DNA of 64,000 bases from a virus. The translations under genes and the position numbers were made by a program. Below are positions 29,192 through 38,090 of the stretch, piece after piece. The notes under the pieces are model-generated. The model was not told the DNA's origin. It searched no databases and worked only from the letters and a program-made list of their open reading frames with translations. The stretch's first letter is position 1. Each line of letters opens with the position of its first letter. The stretch is from the IMG/VR virus record IMGVR_UViG_3300002835_000041, positions 54,982-118,981 of that record; one strand, given 5' to 3'.

Positions 29192-29464
29192 CTATATATA
29201 CTATATATAAGATATCTTTTAAAACTATAAAGATAGTTCTTTTTTCTTATATATTTAAAGTATACACTATCCCTAATCTGGCTAAAATAGACTTATGGTA
29301 ACAAATCGGACATTGTCTATTATAACAATTGTATAACAATTATAAAACCTTTACTTTAATGTCCATTTTGTCTATTATGGTATAATTTATTACTGGCTAA
29401 TACCTTGGTTTGTCCTATACCCACCAATCAAGGTATTAGTCTTTTTTATGGTATAATCATTATT
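29192..29464. other. AT-rich spacer with promoters and an attenuator-like hairpin
   Basis: There is no ORF. It contains several TATA-like runs, short inverted repeats around TATAACAATTGTATAACAATTATA, TATAAT at 29381, the hairpin at 29399-29437, and TATAAT at 29452 for the next gene. Confidence 0.5.
29399..29447 (+). terminator. hairpin plus T tract directly after a promoter
   Basis: AATACCTTG (29399-29407) pairs perfectly with CAAGGTATT (29429-29437), followed by AGTC and six T. A TATAAT box at 29381-29386 would start an RNA just before the hairpin, so the element is either an attenuator or a hairpin RNA of about 55 bases. Confidence 0.6.
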
Positions 29465-29845
29465 ATGGCTACACATGGACCAGAAGTATTTGGAGCAGAC
29501 CCTGCTCGTATAAAATGGCAAATAGTTAGGGGAGACACCTCTCCGCTTCGTGTGGAATTTTTGCAAGATGATGAAGCAACATATTTTGATACATCTGATT
29601 GGACCTTTGAGGCTACTTCTTATGATCCTCAGTCTGATGCTCTTGATTCCCTGGAAGTTTCACGTGGAACAGGATATGTAGATATAATGGCTCCATCTTC
29701 AGTTACAGCACTATGGGGAACTGGCTACAAAGCAATAGTAACAGAATTAACTTTTGATCTACAAGTTACAATTGACTCAGATACAGTTTGGACTCCTTTG
29801 ATTGGAACTATTTCAGTCATTGGTGATGTTACAGGTAGTTTGTAA
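29465..29845 (+). CDS. virion protein with baseplate-type N-domain
   Basis: The ATG at 29465 follows TATAAT by 7 bases and is preferred to a TTG 60 bases upstream. The beta-rich 126-residue product contains KWQIVRGDTSPLRVEFLQDD, related to IWTVVRGDTSGFKVYVTDD in 40420-40836, and resembles the N-terminal domain of BppU-type baseplate proteins. It likely anchors the following fibre genes to the tail. Confidence 0.6.
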   Translation: MATHGPEVFGADPARIKWQIVRGDTSPLRVEFLQDDEATYFDTSDWTFEATSYDPQSDALDSLEVSRGTGYVDIMAPSSVTALWGTGYKAIVTELTFDLQVTIDSDTVWTPLIGTISVIGDVTGSL

Positions 29846-29931
29846 TGGCAGTAGTTAAAGTTTCAACTCCAAGGCCAGAGTTGCCTCCAGTAATTAGAAT
29901 TAAAAATAAAACATTTAAAGTAAATAAATAA
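29845..29931 (+). CDS. microprotein (28 aa)
   Basis: The ATG overlaps the upstream TAA. The Pro/Lys-rich product MAVVKVSTPRPELPPVIRIK ends KVNK. Coding is inferred from coupling. Confidence 0.4.
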   Translation: MAVVKVSTPRPELPPVIRIKNKTFKVNK

Positions 29932-29949
29932 TCATGAGATAATGTCTTT

Positions 29950-30681
29950 ATGGCTGCTTCTAAATCAATGGACTTTCCTAGTGCAAAAAAATCTAGTTAT
30001 GCTGCACAAGTAGAACAAAGCCAAACATCTAACTATCAAGAAAATACATTGTCTTTTCTTCCAGTTCCTGGACCACAAGGACCGCAAGGACCAGCAGGTA
30101 AAGATGGAAAAGATGGCTTGCCTGGCCCAGCAGGTCCAGAAGGACAAAGGGGACCAAAAGGAGAAAAAGGACAATCTGGACAAAACGGACTAAGTTCTTT
30201 ATCGTCTTCAGGACAGCAGGCTGGTTGGGCATCTTACACAAACAGCATTAATAAACCAATAAAACTTGGAATATCCCAGGGTGACGATGGATGGGTTACA
30301 TTGTTGCTAGATACAAAAGATAAAACTCAAAATGAAGTCTACATTCCAAAAGGATGTACTAGTCTTTGGAACAGTCATCAGAGAGCCCTAAACTTCCACG
30401 GCATCAAAGAAGGATCCCAAGTGTTCGTAACATATAACTTTGAACTAACCACATATACTTCTAATACTGAGGTTTGGCTAAGGACATATTTTGCAAGCAA
30501 GGGGCAAGAGTTTGTTAACTTTGTTGGTTCCCTTAAATATCAAAACACATACAACCTTTCAGTTACTCAAAATATATTTATTGAGAATCAGTCTATGTGG
30601 GGCAATGGGGCAGTTCCTCAAATACGAACAGACTTTGATGCATCGGTAATACTCAATTCTGTATATGTCAGCGTGGTATAA
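29950..30681 (+). CDS. collagen-like fibre protein
   Basis: Residues about 39-80 form 14 consecutive Gly-X-Y triplets (GPQGPQGPAGKDGKDG, GLPGPAGPEG, GPKGEKG), a collagen-like triple-helix region that would trimerise the chain. The N-terminus is Ser/Gln-rich and the C-terminal 150 residues are a beta-rich globular domain (IKLGISQGDDGWVTLLLD). GATAAT lies 6 bases before the ATG. Phage collagen-like repeats usually occur in fibres. Proline in the Y position (GLP) is the canonical prolyl-hydroxylase target, of interest given the oxygenases in this genome. Confidence 0.88.
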   Translation: MAASKSMDFPSAKKSSYAAQVEQSQTSNYQENTLSFLPVPGPQGPQGPAGKDGKDGLPGPAGPEGQRGPKGEKGQSGQNGLSSLSSSGQQAGWASYTNSINKPIKLGISQGDDGWVTLLLDTKDKTQNEVYIPKGCTSLWNSHQRALNFHGIKEGSQVFVTYNFELTTYTSNTEVWLRTYFASKGQEFVNFVGSLKYQNTYNLSVTQNIFIENQSMWGNGAVPQIRTDFDASVILNSVYVSVV

Positions 30682-30688
30682 TAAAACC

Positions 30689-31471
30689 ATGGCATTTCCA
30701 GCGACCTATGACTTTAATTACTATAAGGGTGATACCTTTGAGTTTCGTATCTACCCAAAAAAGAACGATGGAACAGCACACCTTTTAAGTGCTTTTAATG
30801 TGCCAACAAACTTTGCCAACAACCCAGACTATGTTTTAGACACATCAGCGCCATACGATAGCGCACAGTTTTCAATTGCCTCAGCCCGTGGTGCAACTCA
30901 AATTATAAATGGAGTTTCTACACCAGTAGTTCCAATTAGATGCTTTGCTAGAATATCCGACGACGGAACATTTGTTCAGTGTGCAATTAGACCATCCGAC
31001 TCAGTTGCCCTAAACGCTGGAACAGAATATGTTTATGATGTTGAAGTAAGAGCAGCAGAAGGAAATTACGACAATCCATTTTATGAAAAAGTATACACTC
31101 TAATGACAGGTAAAATAACAGTAACAGATCAGATTACTGGAGCAAGAGAAAATACTAGTGCCACTTTGTCAAACTATAATATTAGAGGAGTTACTAAGCC
31201 AGTTAAGGGAGCAACCCCAGTAACATCTGTTTTTGAAACAGCAGAACATTCAGGAACTGTTGCTTGGTTTGAGTCAGATGCAACTACACCACTGGTTGGA
31301 AACTTTGTTGCTTCCACTTCTTATGTTGCAAAGATTACGCTAACTGTAAAACCTCCATACTATATTACTGGAACCCCAGCAAACAGATTTACAGTAGAGC
31401 ATGCAACAGTTGTTACAAACGCAATTAACTCAGGAATAGTTACTGCAGTATTCCCTGCAACAGGGGCTTAG
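30689..31471 (+). CDS. tail/baseplate structural protein
   Basis: The ATG at 30689 lies 6 bases after TATAAT. The 260-residue product begins MAFPATYDFNYYKGDTFEFR, with the same GDTF-type opening as the BppU-like proteins, followed by Ig-like beta domains (residues about 170-260, PVKGATPVTSVFETAEHSG). Probably a baseplate or fibre adaptor. Confidence 0.65.
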   Translation: MAFPATYDFNYYKGDTFEFRIYPKKNDGTAHLLSAFNVPTNFANNPDYVLDTSAPYDSAQFSIASARGATQIINGVSTPVVPIRCFARISDDGTFVQCAIRPSDSVALNAGTEYVYDVEVRAAEGNYDNPFYEKVYTLMTGKITVTDQITGARENTSATLSNYNIRGVTKPVKGATPVTSVFETAEHSGTVAWFESDATTPLVGNFVASTSYVAKITLTVKPPYYITGTPANRFTVEHATVVTNAINSGIVTAVFPATGA

Positions 31472-31473
31472 TC

Positions 31474-32070
31474 GTGGCAGATATACTTTTATCTAATGAT
31501 GACCTAACAGTTTTTGGTGGACCAGAAACAATTAGCCTTGATTTAGATTTTGGACCAACTGGTGATCGTGGAAGTATCATTATTGGAGTCCAGGGAGATC
31601 CAAGGCAAAAGTTTGTTAATGATTCAATTTCTCAAGACATCCAGGCATTAGATATTGCAATAGACTATAGCCCATCTTCTCCAACATACAAAACAGTATT
31701 TCAAAGAATCTCAGGTCCTACTGAAACACAATGGATTCCTCTAGTTAGTTTAAAGTCAAACTTTTATTCAGAAACCAAAGGGCCCTTAACACCAGTAGGT
31801 GGCAAAATAACTATTGCACCCATAAACCTTGCAGACATTTATGATCTATCAGAAGGAACAGTCACTTCTTCAAGATTTAGCGTACAGTACTCTATATCTT
31901 CACCAGAAAGTGCTGGACCTCTAGCAACAAACCTAATTATAAAAGAACTAAACACTACTCAAGGATTTATCGCTTTGCCACTTGAAATAGAAGGAATAGA
32001 ATATCTAGATGGAGAATGGGTACCTATGGCTGGCCCAAAGTATGTTCATCTTTTTATTACGGTGGTATAA
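31474..32070 (+). CDS. virion structural protein
   Basis: The 198-residue beta-rich protein starts with GTG (MADILLSNDDLTVFGG) two bases after the upstream stop. The segment LDLDFGPTGDRGSIIIGVQGDP is common in phage tail-tip/fibre adaptors. No enzyme motif. Confidence 0.6.
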   Translation: MADILLSNDDLTVFGGPETISLDLDFGPTGDRGSIIIGVQGDPRQKFVNDSISQDIQALDIAIDYSPSSPTYKTVFQRISGPTETQWIPLVSLKSNFYSETKGPLTPVGGKITIAPINLADIYDLSEGTVTSSRFSVQYSISSPESAGPLATNLIIKELNTTQGFIALPLEIEGIEYLDGEWVPMAGPKYVHLFITVV

Positions 32071-32089
32071 TGAAAAAGGGTGATCTATA

Positions 32090-34753
32090 ATGGCAGCAGA
32101 GAATATTGATGGTACTATCAATGGTACTGGCCTGTTCCCTGCAAAAATACCTGGTCTTTCAGATGCAGCCGATATTCAGGCAGCGCTAAGACTTTATCAC
32201 TACGGATCATATACCTATGACGGTGCTAACACAAATGAAGCAACCTTGCTTGCAAACCCATCTGTTGCAGCACATCTACAAACTCTTAAAAATGCTGATG
32301 CAGCAGAAGTAACAAACAGAAATGCTGCAATTGCTGTAGAAACAACAAATAGAAATACTGCAATTACAACACACAATGCAGCAACAACAAATGTTCACGG
32401 AATAGCAAATACAGCAAACCTTGCAACACAGCAATTTGTAGCAACTGCAGTTACAACTGCAATAAGCGGTGCTACTGGAGGATATCCTGCTCTTGCAGGA
32501 GATGCTATTGATTGGAACTCTGTTGACGCAAGATTTGATGTTGTTCCACAACTTGCAAATGTTGGAACAGTTATAACAAAAACAGAAAACTTTATCTTAT
32601 CACCCGATGATGTTGGAAAGACTGCTATTTTGTATTCTTCTAACCCAATAGTTGTGACTCTTCCAGCAAACGCTTTAGTAGAAATTCCAGTGGGATATTC
32701 AATTGATATAATTCAAACAGGCACTGGTTCAGTAACTGTATCTGAAGGCAGTGACGCTGTTTCAATTAATAGCAAGGCTGGAATAAAATCTCTAGATGGA
32801 CAATATTCAAAAGGTACTCTGGTTAAAATAGACACCAATACATGGTTTTTTTTTGGAAACTTACTTAACGTAGTAGTTCCAACACCTGTTCCAACACCTG
32901 TAGCACCAGTTCCAGTTCCAACACCTGCAGTAGTTCCTGTTGCACCAACACCAATAGTTTCTCCAGTTGCCCCTGTTGTTCAGCCAACTGCTCCAACACC
33001 AATAGTTTCTCCAGTTGTTCAACCTACAACTCCAGTTGCTCAAACACCTACTCTTGCAACCCCATCACTTTCTGTAAGTATGGGACCAGACGGATTTAAT
33101 GGTGCAGTTTATGCAAATGTTACAGTAACAAATCATAGTAATGATAATACATACACATCAAATCTTGGAACACAAAACCCTGAGTTCCCAGAAGAATTTA
33201 ATATTTCTGGATTAACTAGTGGTCAATCTTACACAGTTTATATAACTGCATCTCGTTCTGGATATACAAGTGCTCAAGGATCTATAACCTTTACCGCAAA
33301 TGCAGTGGCTCCAACACCTGTAGCAACTCCAACAAGTCCAGTTGCTCCTGTTCCTGCAGTTGCTCCTGTTACTCCAACTGCTCAACCTAACTACTATGTT
33401 TTCACATATTATGACGGAAAATGTAACTACATAGTGTATGATTTCCTTGATAATGAAATAGGAACATACTCAACAAATCTTTGTACAAATTCTGGAACAG
33501 ATGCTTCTGGGGCAACTCTTCCAAGTTGTAGTAATTCAGGTTGTGTTTCTACTACACCAGTTGCTCCTGTACCAGCACCAACACCAGCACCAACTCCTAC
33601 GGTAATTGTTGCACCAGGAACAGTTTATTTATCATATTGTGATCCTCAAGGTGGGCCACAAGTTGAATCATATGCAATTAATGCAGACAACATTCTTTCT
33701 ACAAATATTAATACTGCATGTGCAACATACTATGATGTCTTAAGTTACGCAGGAGCAACAAATATTCAGTGCTCTACTGCTTCATCGCCTGGAGCCCCAT
33801 CATGTGGAACCGCCCCAGCACCGACACCAGTTGCTGCTCCAGTTGCTCCTGTAGCACCAGTTCCAGTACCAGTTGCGCCTACACCAGTTCCAGCAGTACA
33901 GACTTCTACAATTTATCACGCAGTATGCTTTAGTGATGGCGGTACAAGCAATGACTCAAGCACAGTTCCAAATATGCTTTATTCCGATTGTACAACTTAC
34001 CGAGCATTTGTACTAAGTATTGATCCAGGAGCATCTATAAATTGTTCTGCTTCAGGGCCAGTTTCTTTACCAGGATGTGTTGCACCTACACCAGCACCAA
34101 CACCTGTAGTACCTGTAGCGCCAGTTCCAGCACCAGTTGCTCCTGTAGCGCCAGTTCCAGCACCAACAGCACTAACATGTCCAAACAATGACACCTATGG
34201 AGTTACAAGTGGAGGAGTCTACAGTGGTTCTTGCCCTGATGGTTCATGTCCAGGATGTAGCAATTACCAAGAGAAGTGGTACAAGTGCTCTGATGGAAGT
34301 TCAGGAACTAAGTTCTATGTAGGTCTTGGATGTAGCACACCTGTAGCACCTGCACCTGTTGCACCTGCACCTGTTGCACCTGCACCTGTTGCACCTAGCC
34401 CTGCTCCTACTGCAGCACTAGACTGTACAGCGTGTACTGGATATAGCGGACTTGCAGGAACAGAAGTACAAGACTGTTCTGATGGATGCGGAACTAGAAC
34501 ATTGTGTAGAACGCCTCTAGGATGTGCCAACTACTACTTAAATGAATGTCCAGGTTGTGCTGCTCCTACACCAGTTGCTCCTACACCTGCTGCTGCGACA
34601 CCTACAGCGTCTTCACCAACAGCATGCGTTGCAAACTGCGTATTTGATGGTTATACCTGTAATGGATGGGCAGCAACATATACTTATATTAACTATGGAT
34701 GTGGAGGAGCAAGTGCTTGCCCTCCTTATACCGATAATTTTGGTTGTGCATAA
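32090..34753 (+). CDS. large Pro-rich fibre with Cys modules
   Basis: The 887-residue protein has an N-terminal fibre-type helical region (residues about 1-135), a beta domain ending FFFGNLLNVV (as in 45678-47480), then repeated linkers of Ala-Pro, Thr-Pro, Val-Pro and Ser-Pro (PTPVAPVPVPTPAVVPVAPT and at least six later blocks). The linkers alternate with an FnIII-like domain (about 320-405) and at least four Cys-containing modules (CDPQGGP, CSDGSSG, CTACTGYSG, CANYYLNEC). The linkers resemble plant arabinogalactan-type glycomodules, where proline is hydroxylated and glycosylated. The oxygenase, glycosyltransferase and epimerase genes follow directly. Confidence 0.8.
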   Translation: MAAENIDGTINGTGLFPAKIPGLSDAADIQAALRLYHYGSYTYDGANTNEATLLANPSVAAHLQTLKNADAAEVTNRNAAIAVETTNRNTAITTHNAATTNVHGIANTANLATQQFVATAVTTAISGATGGYPALAGDAIDWNSVDARFDVVPQLANVGTVITKTENFILSPDDVGKTAILYSSNPIVVTLPANALVEIPVGYSIDIIQTGTGSVTVSEGSDAVSINSKAGIKSLDGQYSKGTLVKIDTNTWFFFGNLLNVVVPTPVPTPVAPVPVPTPAVVPVAPTPIVSPVAPVVQPTAPTPIVSPVVQPTTPVAQTPTLATPSLSVSMGPDGFNGAVYANVTVTNHSNDNTYTSNLGTQNPEFPEEFNISGLTSGQSYTVYITASRSGYTSAQGSITFTANAVAPTPVATPTSPVAPVPAVAPVTPTAQPNYYVFTYYDGKCNYIVYDFLDNEIGTYSTNLCTNSGTDASGATLPSCSNSGCVSTTPVAPVPAPTPAPTPTVIVAPGTVYLSYCDPQGGPQVESYAINADNILSTNINTACATYYDVLSYAGATNIQCSTASSPGAPSCGTAPAPTPVAAPVAPVAPVPVPVAPTPVPAVQTSTIYHAVCFSDGGTSNDSSTVPNMLYSDCTTYRAFVLSIDPGASINCSASGPVSLPGCVAPTPAPTPVVPVAPVPAPVAPVAPVPAPTALTCPNNDTYGVTSGGVYSGSCPDGSCPGCSNYQEKWYKCSDGSSGTKFYVGLGCSTPVAPAPVAPAPVAPAPVAPSPAPTAALDCTACTGYSGLAGTEVQDCSDGCGTRTLCRTPLGCANYYLNECPGCAAPTPVAPTPAAATPTASSPTACVANCVFDGYTCNGWAATYTYINYGCGGASACPPYTDNFGCA

Positions 34754-34790
34754 AAATGCAATATGATATACTATATTAAAAGGAGAAAAA

Positions 34791-35168
34791 ATGCAATTTA
34801 AATTAAATGCTGAAGACGAAGTCATTGATTTTATTTATATAGAGACAGACACTGAGACAGGTTTGCCAGTAAGAGATACAGATGTTTTGGTATTTAATTC
34901 ACTATCTTCTAGTCCATCTGTTGTAGAAATAACTGATTTAGAATATAATCCAGAGCAGGGCTCTATTTGGAACGGTAAAGATTTTATAGATCCAGAAAAT
35001 AGAGAACCAAGACCTCTTGCTAAAAAAGATGATGGTTTTAGAAAGTTTGCATTTATTGTAGACAACGAATATAAGTTTTTCTATGGTGTTGCAGATACAC
35101 CAGAAAACGGAATGAAGATTGCAATTCTTTCTAGCAATCCACAAGTTACAATTGGAGAGGAAATATAA
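34791..35168 (+). CDS. hypothetical protein (125 aa)
   Basis: AAAAGGAG precedes the ATG. The acidic alpha/beta protein begins MQFKLNAEDEVIDFIYIETD. One-base overlap with the next gene. No family recognised; could be a fibre chaperone by position. Confidence 0.6.
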   Translation: MQFKLNAEDEVIDFIYIETDTETGLPVRDTDVLVFNSLSSSPSVVEITDLEYNPEQGSIWNGKDFIDPENREPRPLAKKDDGFRKFAFIVDNEYKFFYGVADTPENGMKIAILSSNPQVTIGEEI

Positions 35169-35407
35169 TGGAAGAGAATCTATCGCCACTGCAAAAATAC
35201 AAGCAGATGCTTGGAGATACAAGACCTTGGGATGTTGTAAATCCAAATACTGAGTGGGCAGATGAAGAAGTAGCAAAAGAAAGATTTTCCATCTGTAAAG
35301 GATGTCCAGAATTAATTAAACTAACTAGTCAATGTAAAAAGTGTGGCTGCCTTATGAAAGTAAAAACAAAATTAGAAAAAGCGGTTTGCCCACTAGGAAA
35401 GTGGTAA
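35168..35407 (+). CDS. zinc-binding small protein, DUF6171-like (79 aa)
   Basis: The motif ICKGCPELIKLTSQCKKCGC, then AVCPLGKW, matches a small zinc-binding family common in T4-like and marine phages, tentatively DUF6171. It sits between the fibre and the oxygenase. Confidence 0.65.
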   Translation: MEENLSPLQKYKQMLGDTRPWDVVNPNTEWADEEVAKERFSICKGCPELIKLTSQCKKCGCLMKVKTKLEKAVCPLGKW

Positions 35408-35408
35408 A

Positions 35409-35999
35409 ATGAAACCAGCATACCTGTTAAAGACAGTTTTTCCACCAGAAGAGCATTTGGCTTTACAAAATCTTGCAATGAATCTTTGGTCAACAGACAA
35501 AAGCACGTATGATAGAGGTTTTGGAAGACATCAATGGACAATTTGGGATAATACTCACGGTCCTGCAATTGAGCCATTAAGAAGATTTCACGAAATGCTT
35601 TTACCATTAGCAAGAGAAGAGTTTGAATCAGAAACTCTTGTGCCATCTTGGTGCCTATTAAGTATTTATGAGGGAAAAGAAGCAAAATTATGGAAGCATG
35701 TAGATGATAACGCTTGCACATACCATATAAACTATACAATTTTTCATAAAACACCTTGGGACTTTTATGTAGAAGGTGAAAAATTTCAGGCAGAAGAAAA
35801 TGATGCAGTTATTTCTTATGGTAATGATCAGTTACATTGGAGGGAAGAATTTCCAGATCCAGAACACAATCTAGTTGCTAATGCATTCTTTTTTTATACA
35901 GAGCCAGATCATTGGTTCTTTAAGCATGGTCCACAATATCTATATACTGATATTCGTAAACCAGTTGAAGGCAAAGAAACAATAAAAGAAACTATGTAA
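35409..35999 (+). CDS. 2-oxoglutarate/Fe(II) oxygenase-like protein
   Basis: A double-stranded beta-helix dioxygenase is suggested by LWKHVDDNACTYHINYTIF (HxD), WDFYVEGEKF, and a distal His in NDQLHWREEF. The 2-oxoglutarate-binding basic residue is less clear than in the minus-strand paralogues, so the family is more distant. Directly after a Pro-rich fibre and before an O-fucosyltransferase-like enzyme, it may hydroxylate that fibre. Confidence 0.7.
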   Translation: MKPAYLLKTVFPPEEHLALQNLAMNLWSTDKSTYDRGFGRHQWTIWDNTHGPAIEPLRRFHEMLLPLAREEFESETLVPSWCLLSIYEGKEAKLWKHVDDNACTYHINYTIFHKTPWDFYVEGEKFQAEENDAVISYGNDQLHWREEFPDPEHNLVANAFFFYTEPDHWFFKHGPQYLYTDIRKPVEGKETIKETM

Positions 36000-37031
36000 A
36001 TGAATAAATTATTCTTTCAGTTATATAATCCTACAGGTTTAATAAATCAGGTAATGAGCCTTGAGTTGGCAGCAGGGTTATCTCATGAACTAAATGTTCC
36101 AGTCATTATGCACTATGGAAGATATACAGCAGACCCAAAACTTTATTTTACTGATACAATTCCAATTTTTAGTCCAAGCAGGTTTTATAATGAACAAAGA
36201 AAAGGTTTTACAAACGATAACCAATTTCCTCACTTGCTAGACCTTATGGATTTTGATCAAAACATAATTATAATTGATGAAAAAATAGATCACTTTGAAC
36301 AAGAAGAACTAGTTATTGATGATATTATGAATAATTTTTATTATAGTAATCAACCAGAAATAACTGGAGATGAGTTTCTTTTTGCAGAAGGAAGAAAAAG
36401 ACTTCCACTAGATAAAACACTTCATTTAAAATTGACTCTCGGCTGGTACTCAAGATTTTTTTATAAAAGAAGTGATAGCCTAAACAAAGCAATATCTTCA
36501 GTCAGATTTAAAAAAGAGTATGTAGATTTAGCAAACAAAATATATCACTCTATCGGAGAATTTCAAGGAATGCACTTAAGATTATCGGATCACATAAAGA
36601 TGTTTGAAACAAAACAAGAAATGTTTGAGTCATGGCTAGATAAATTTGCACAGAATAATCTTCCTGTAGTTTTATCAACTTGTGAGCCAGGACATAAAAT
36701 GGTACAAGATAATAAGCATAGGTTTATACTGTTAGATGAATATATTGTGCATAATTTTAGAGATGAATTTATGGCTTTGCCATTTCAGGATGAAGTAGTT
36801 TTTGGACTTATATGTAACTTGGTAATGCATAATGCTACAAACTTTGTTGGAACATCTGGAAGCACATATACTGCCTATATTCATAGAAATAGAAATCAAA
36901 AAGGAATTGAGACTTGGGACTTTTTTGACAACCCACCAAAGACAACATCAACTCGTTACTCTTGGAATGGATCTTCTTTAGAGAATGGCAGAAAAATGTG
37001 GTGGAGAGAATGGCCAGAATCAAAATGTTAA
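36000..37031 (+). CDS. O-fucosyltransferase-like glycosyltransferase
   Basis: The 343-residue protein has the GT-B hallmarks of protein O-fucosyltransferases and relatives: an N-terminal NPTGLINQVMSLELAAGLS (the N-x-R/x-NQ region), the conserved central FQGMHLRLSDH (H-x-R-x-x-D) near residue 189, and a late DEVVFGLICNLVMHNATNF followed by TSGSTYTAYIHRNR. Known members use GDP-L-fucose. Two genes downstream lies a GDP-mannose 3,5-epimerase whose product, GDP-L-galactose, differs from GDP-L-fucose only by a 6-hydroxyl. It starts one base after the oxygenase stop. Confidence 0.65.
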   Translation: MNKLFFQLYNPTGLINQVMSLELAAGLSHELNVPVIMHYGRYTADPKLYFTDTIPIFSPSRFYNEQRKGFTNDNQFPHLLDLMDFDQNIIIIDEKIDHFEQEELVIDDIMNNFYYSNQPEITGDEFLFAEGRKRLPLDKTLHLKLTLGWYSRFFYKRSDSLNKAISSVRFKKEYVDLANKIYHSIGEFQGMHLRLSDHIKMFETKQEMFESWLDKFAQNNLPVVLSTCEPGHKMVQDNKHRFILLDEYIVHNFRDEFMALPFQDEVVFGLICNLVMHNATNFVGTSGSTYTAYIHRNRNQKGIETWDFFDNPPKTTSTRYSWNGSSLENGRKMWWREWPESKC

Positions 37032-37102
37032 AAAGAATTTTTTATAAGTTTAAAATGTGGCGTAAGTATAAAAAAATAAAAAAGGGTAAGTTTATTTACT
37101 AA
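37025..37102 (+). CDS. basic microprotein (25 aa)
   Basis: The highly basic MLKRIFYKFKMWRKYKKIKK overlaps the stop of the glycosyltransferase and the start of the SGNH gene (TAATG), so it is translationally coupled. Possibly just a coupling peptide. Confidence 0.4.
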   Translation: MLKRIFYKFKMWRKYKKIKKGKFIY

Positions 37103-38040
37103 TGCTTTTTGATATGTTTAATCCTAGAGTTATTCCTCATATGGGTATTGATAAAACACAACCAAAAAAGGATTATTCTCATACTACTGAAATATTGGCA
37201 GGGCATTCAGAAGTACCAAGACCAGAATACAATTATAAATGGAATAGCGATAACCTAAGATCCATAGAGTTTGCGACAAAGCCACCAATAGTAGCCCTAG
37301 GTTGCTCTATAACGCTTGGCCAAGGACTTCCAGAACATCTTAGGTGGACCGACCTTCTATCTAATCGTATTGGGGTCCCTATAGGAAATATATCTTATTC
37401 TGGAGCATCTGCAAACAAGTTGGTTTCTAGTTTTTTAGGAATGATTCATCAATATCAATATAAGCCAGAGATTGTTATTGCTCATTTTGCAAACTTTGAA
37501 AGATTTTATTTTGTTAGCCCAGACGGGGAAAGAATGCAGGAGTGGTTTATTAATCATAGTGCAAAAAAAACAAAAGCATCAGCACCTTGGAACTATGAAG
37601 AGATTTTGCCATATGAGTGGGTTTATTATCAAAATCTAGATCATATTAAAATGCTAGAAGCATTCTGTGAGGCAAGCGGAATTAAACTGTACTGGTCTTC
37701 TTGGTCACACGGAATGACAGATGAACAAGAACAATTCTTAAAAGACAACTTTAGGCATTATGTTTCAGACACAACAAAGAAAGAGTTTCCAGCAGACTTT
37801 GAACTTGGTTTTGTTGCAAACAGTGTGCCTGAACTTACCAAGCATTTTGAGATGATAAATTGGCAAGGGTGCCATCATGGATGGAAAGACATGTACCCAG
37901 AAATATTTGACTATGGCTATGACTACCACAAAATTGCATATGACTATGGAAGACTAAAGGGGCCTGGAGCGCACTGGCCACACCCTGGGCTACATAAGCA
38001 GTTGCATATTTCTGAGTTTTGGGAAAAACTAATATCCTAA
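37102..38040 (+). CDS. SGNH/GDSL-type hydrolase, second copy
   Basis: Block I ALGCSITLGQGLPE, block II NISYSGASANKL and block V AHWPHPGLHKQLH give the Ser and His of an SGNH esterase/acyltransferase. It aligns with 4665-5690 over most of its length (both also share IKLYW and RWTDLL/RWTNFL). Within a glycosyltransferase cluster it may add or remove acyl groups on the virion glycan. Confidence 0.75.
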   Translation: MLFDMFNPRVIPHMGIDKTQPKKDYSHTTEILAGHSEVPRPEYNYKWNSDNLRSIEFATKPPIVALGCSITLGQGLPEHLRWTDLLSNRIGVPIGNISYSGASANKLVSSFLGMIHQYQYKPEIVIAHFANFERFYFVSPDGERMQEWFINHSAKKTKASAPWNYEEILPYEWVYYQNLDHIKMLEAFCEASGIKLYWSSWSHGMTDEQEQFLKDNFRHYVSDTTKKEFPADFELGFVANSVPELTKHFEMINWQGCHHGWKDMYPEIFDYGYDYHKIAYDYGRLKGPGAHWPHPGLHKQLHISEFWEKLIS

Positions 38041-38090
38041 ATATTTTAAAATAGGGATATATACTTTAAGTGAGAGAATTGTGAGATAGT

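Noticed and set aside
29405-29464. Upstream TTG start of the BppU-like gene
   Set aside because: The stretch is a terminator hairpin plus promoter; the ATG at 29465 has correct -10 spacing.
32090-34753. A protein-coding intein or frameshift within the Pro-rich fibre
   Set aside because: The reading frame is continuous and the repeated linkers explain the low-complexity sequence; overlapping ORFs in other frames are shadows.
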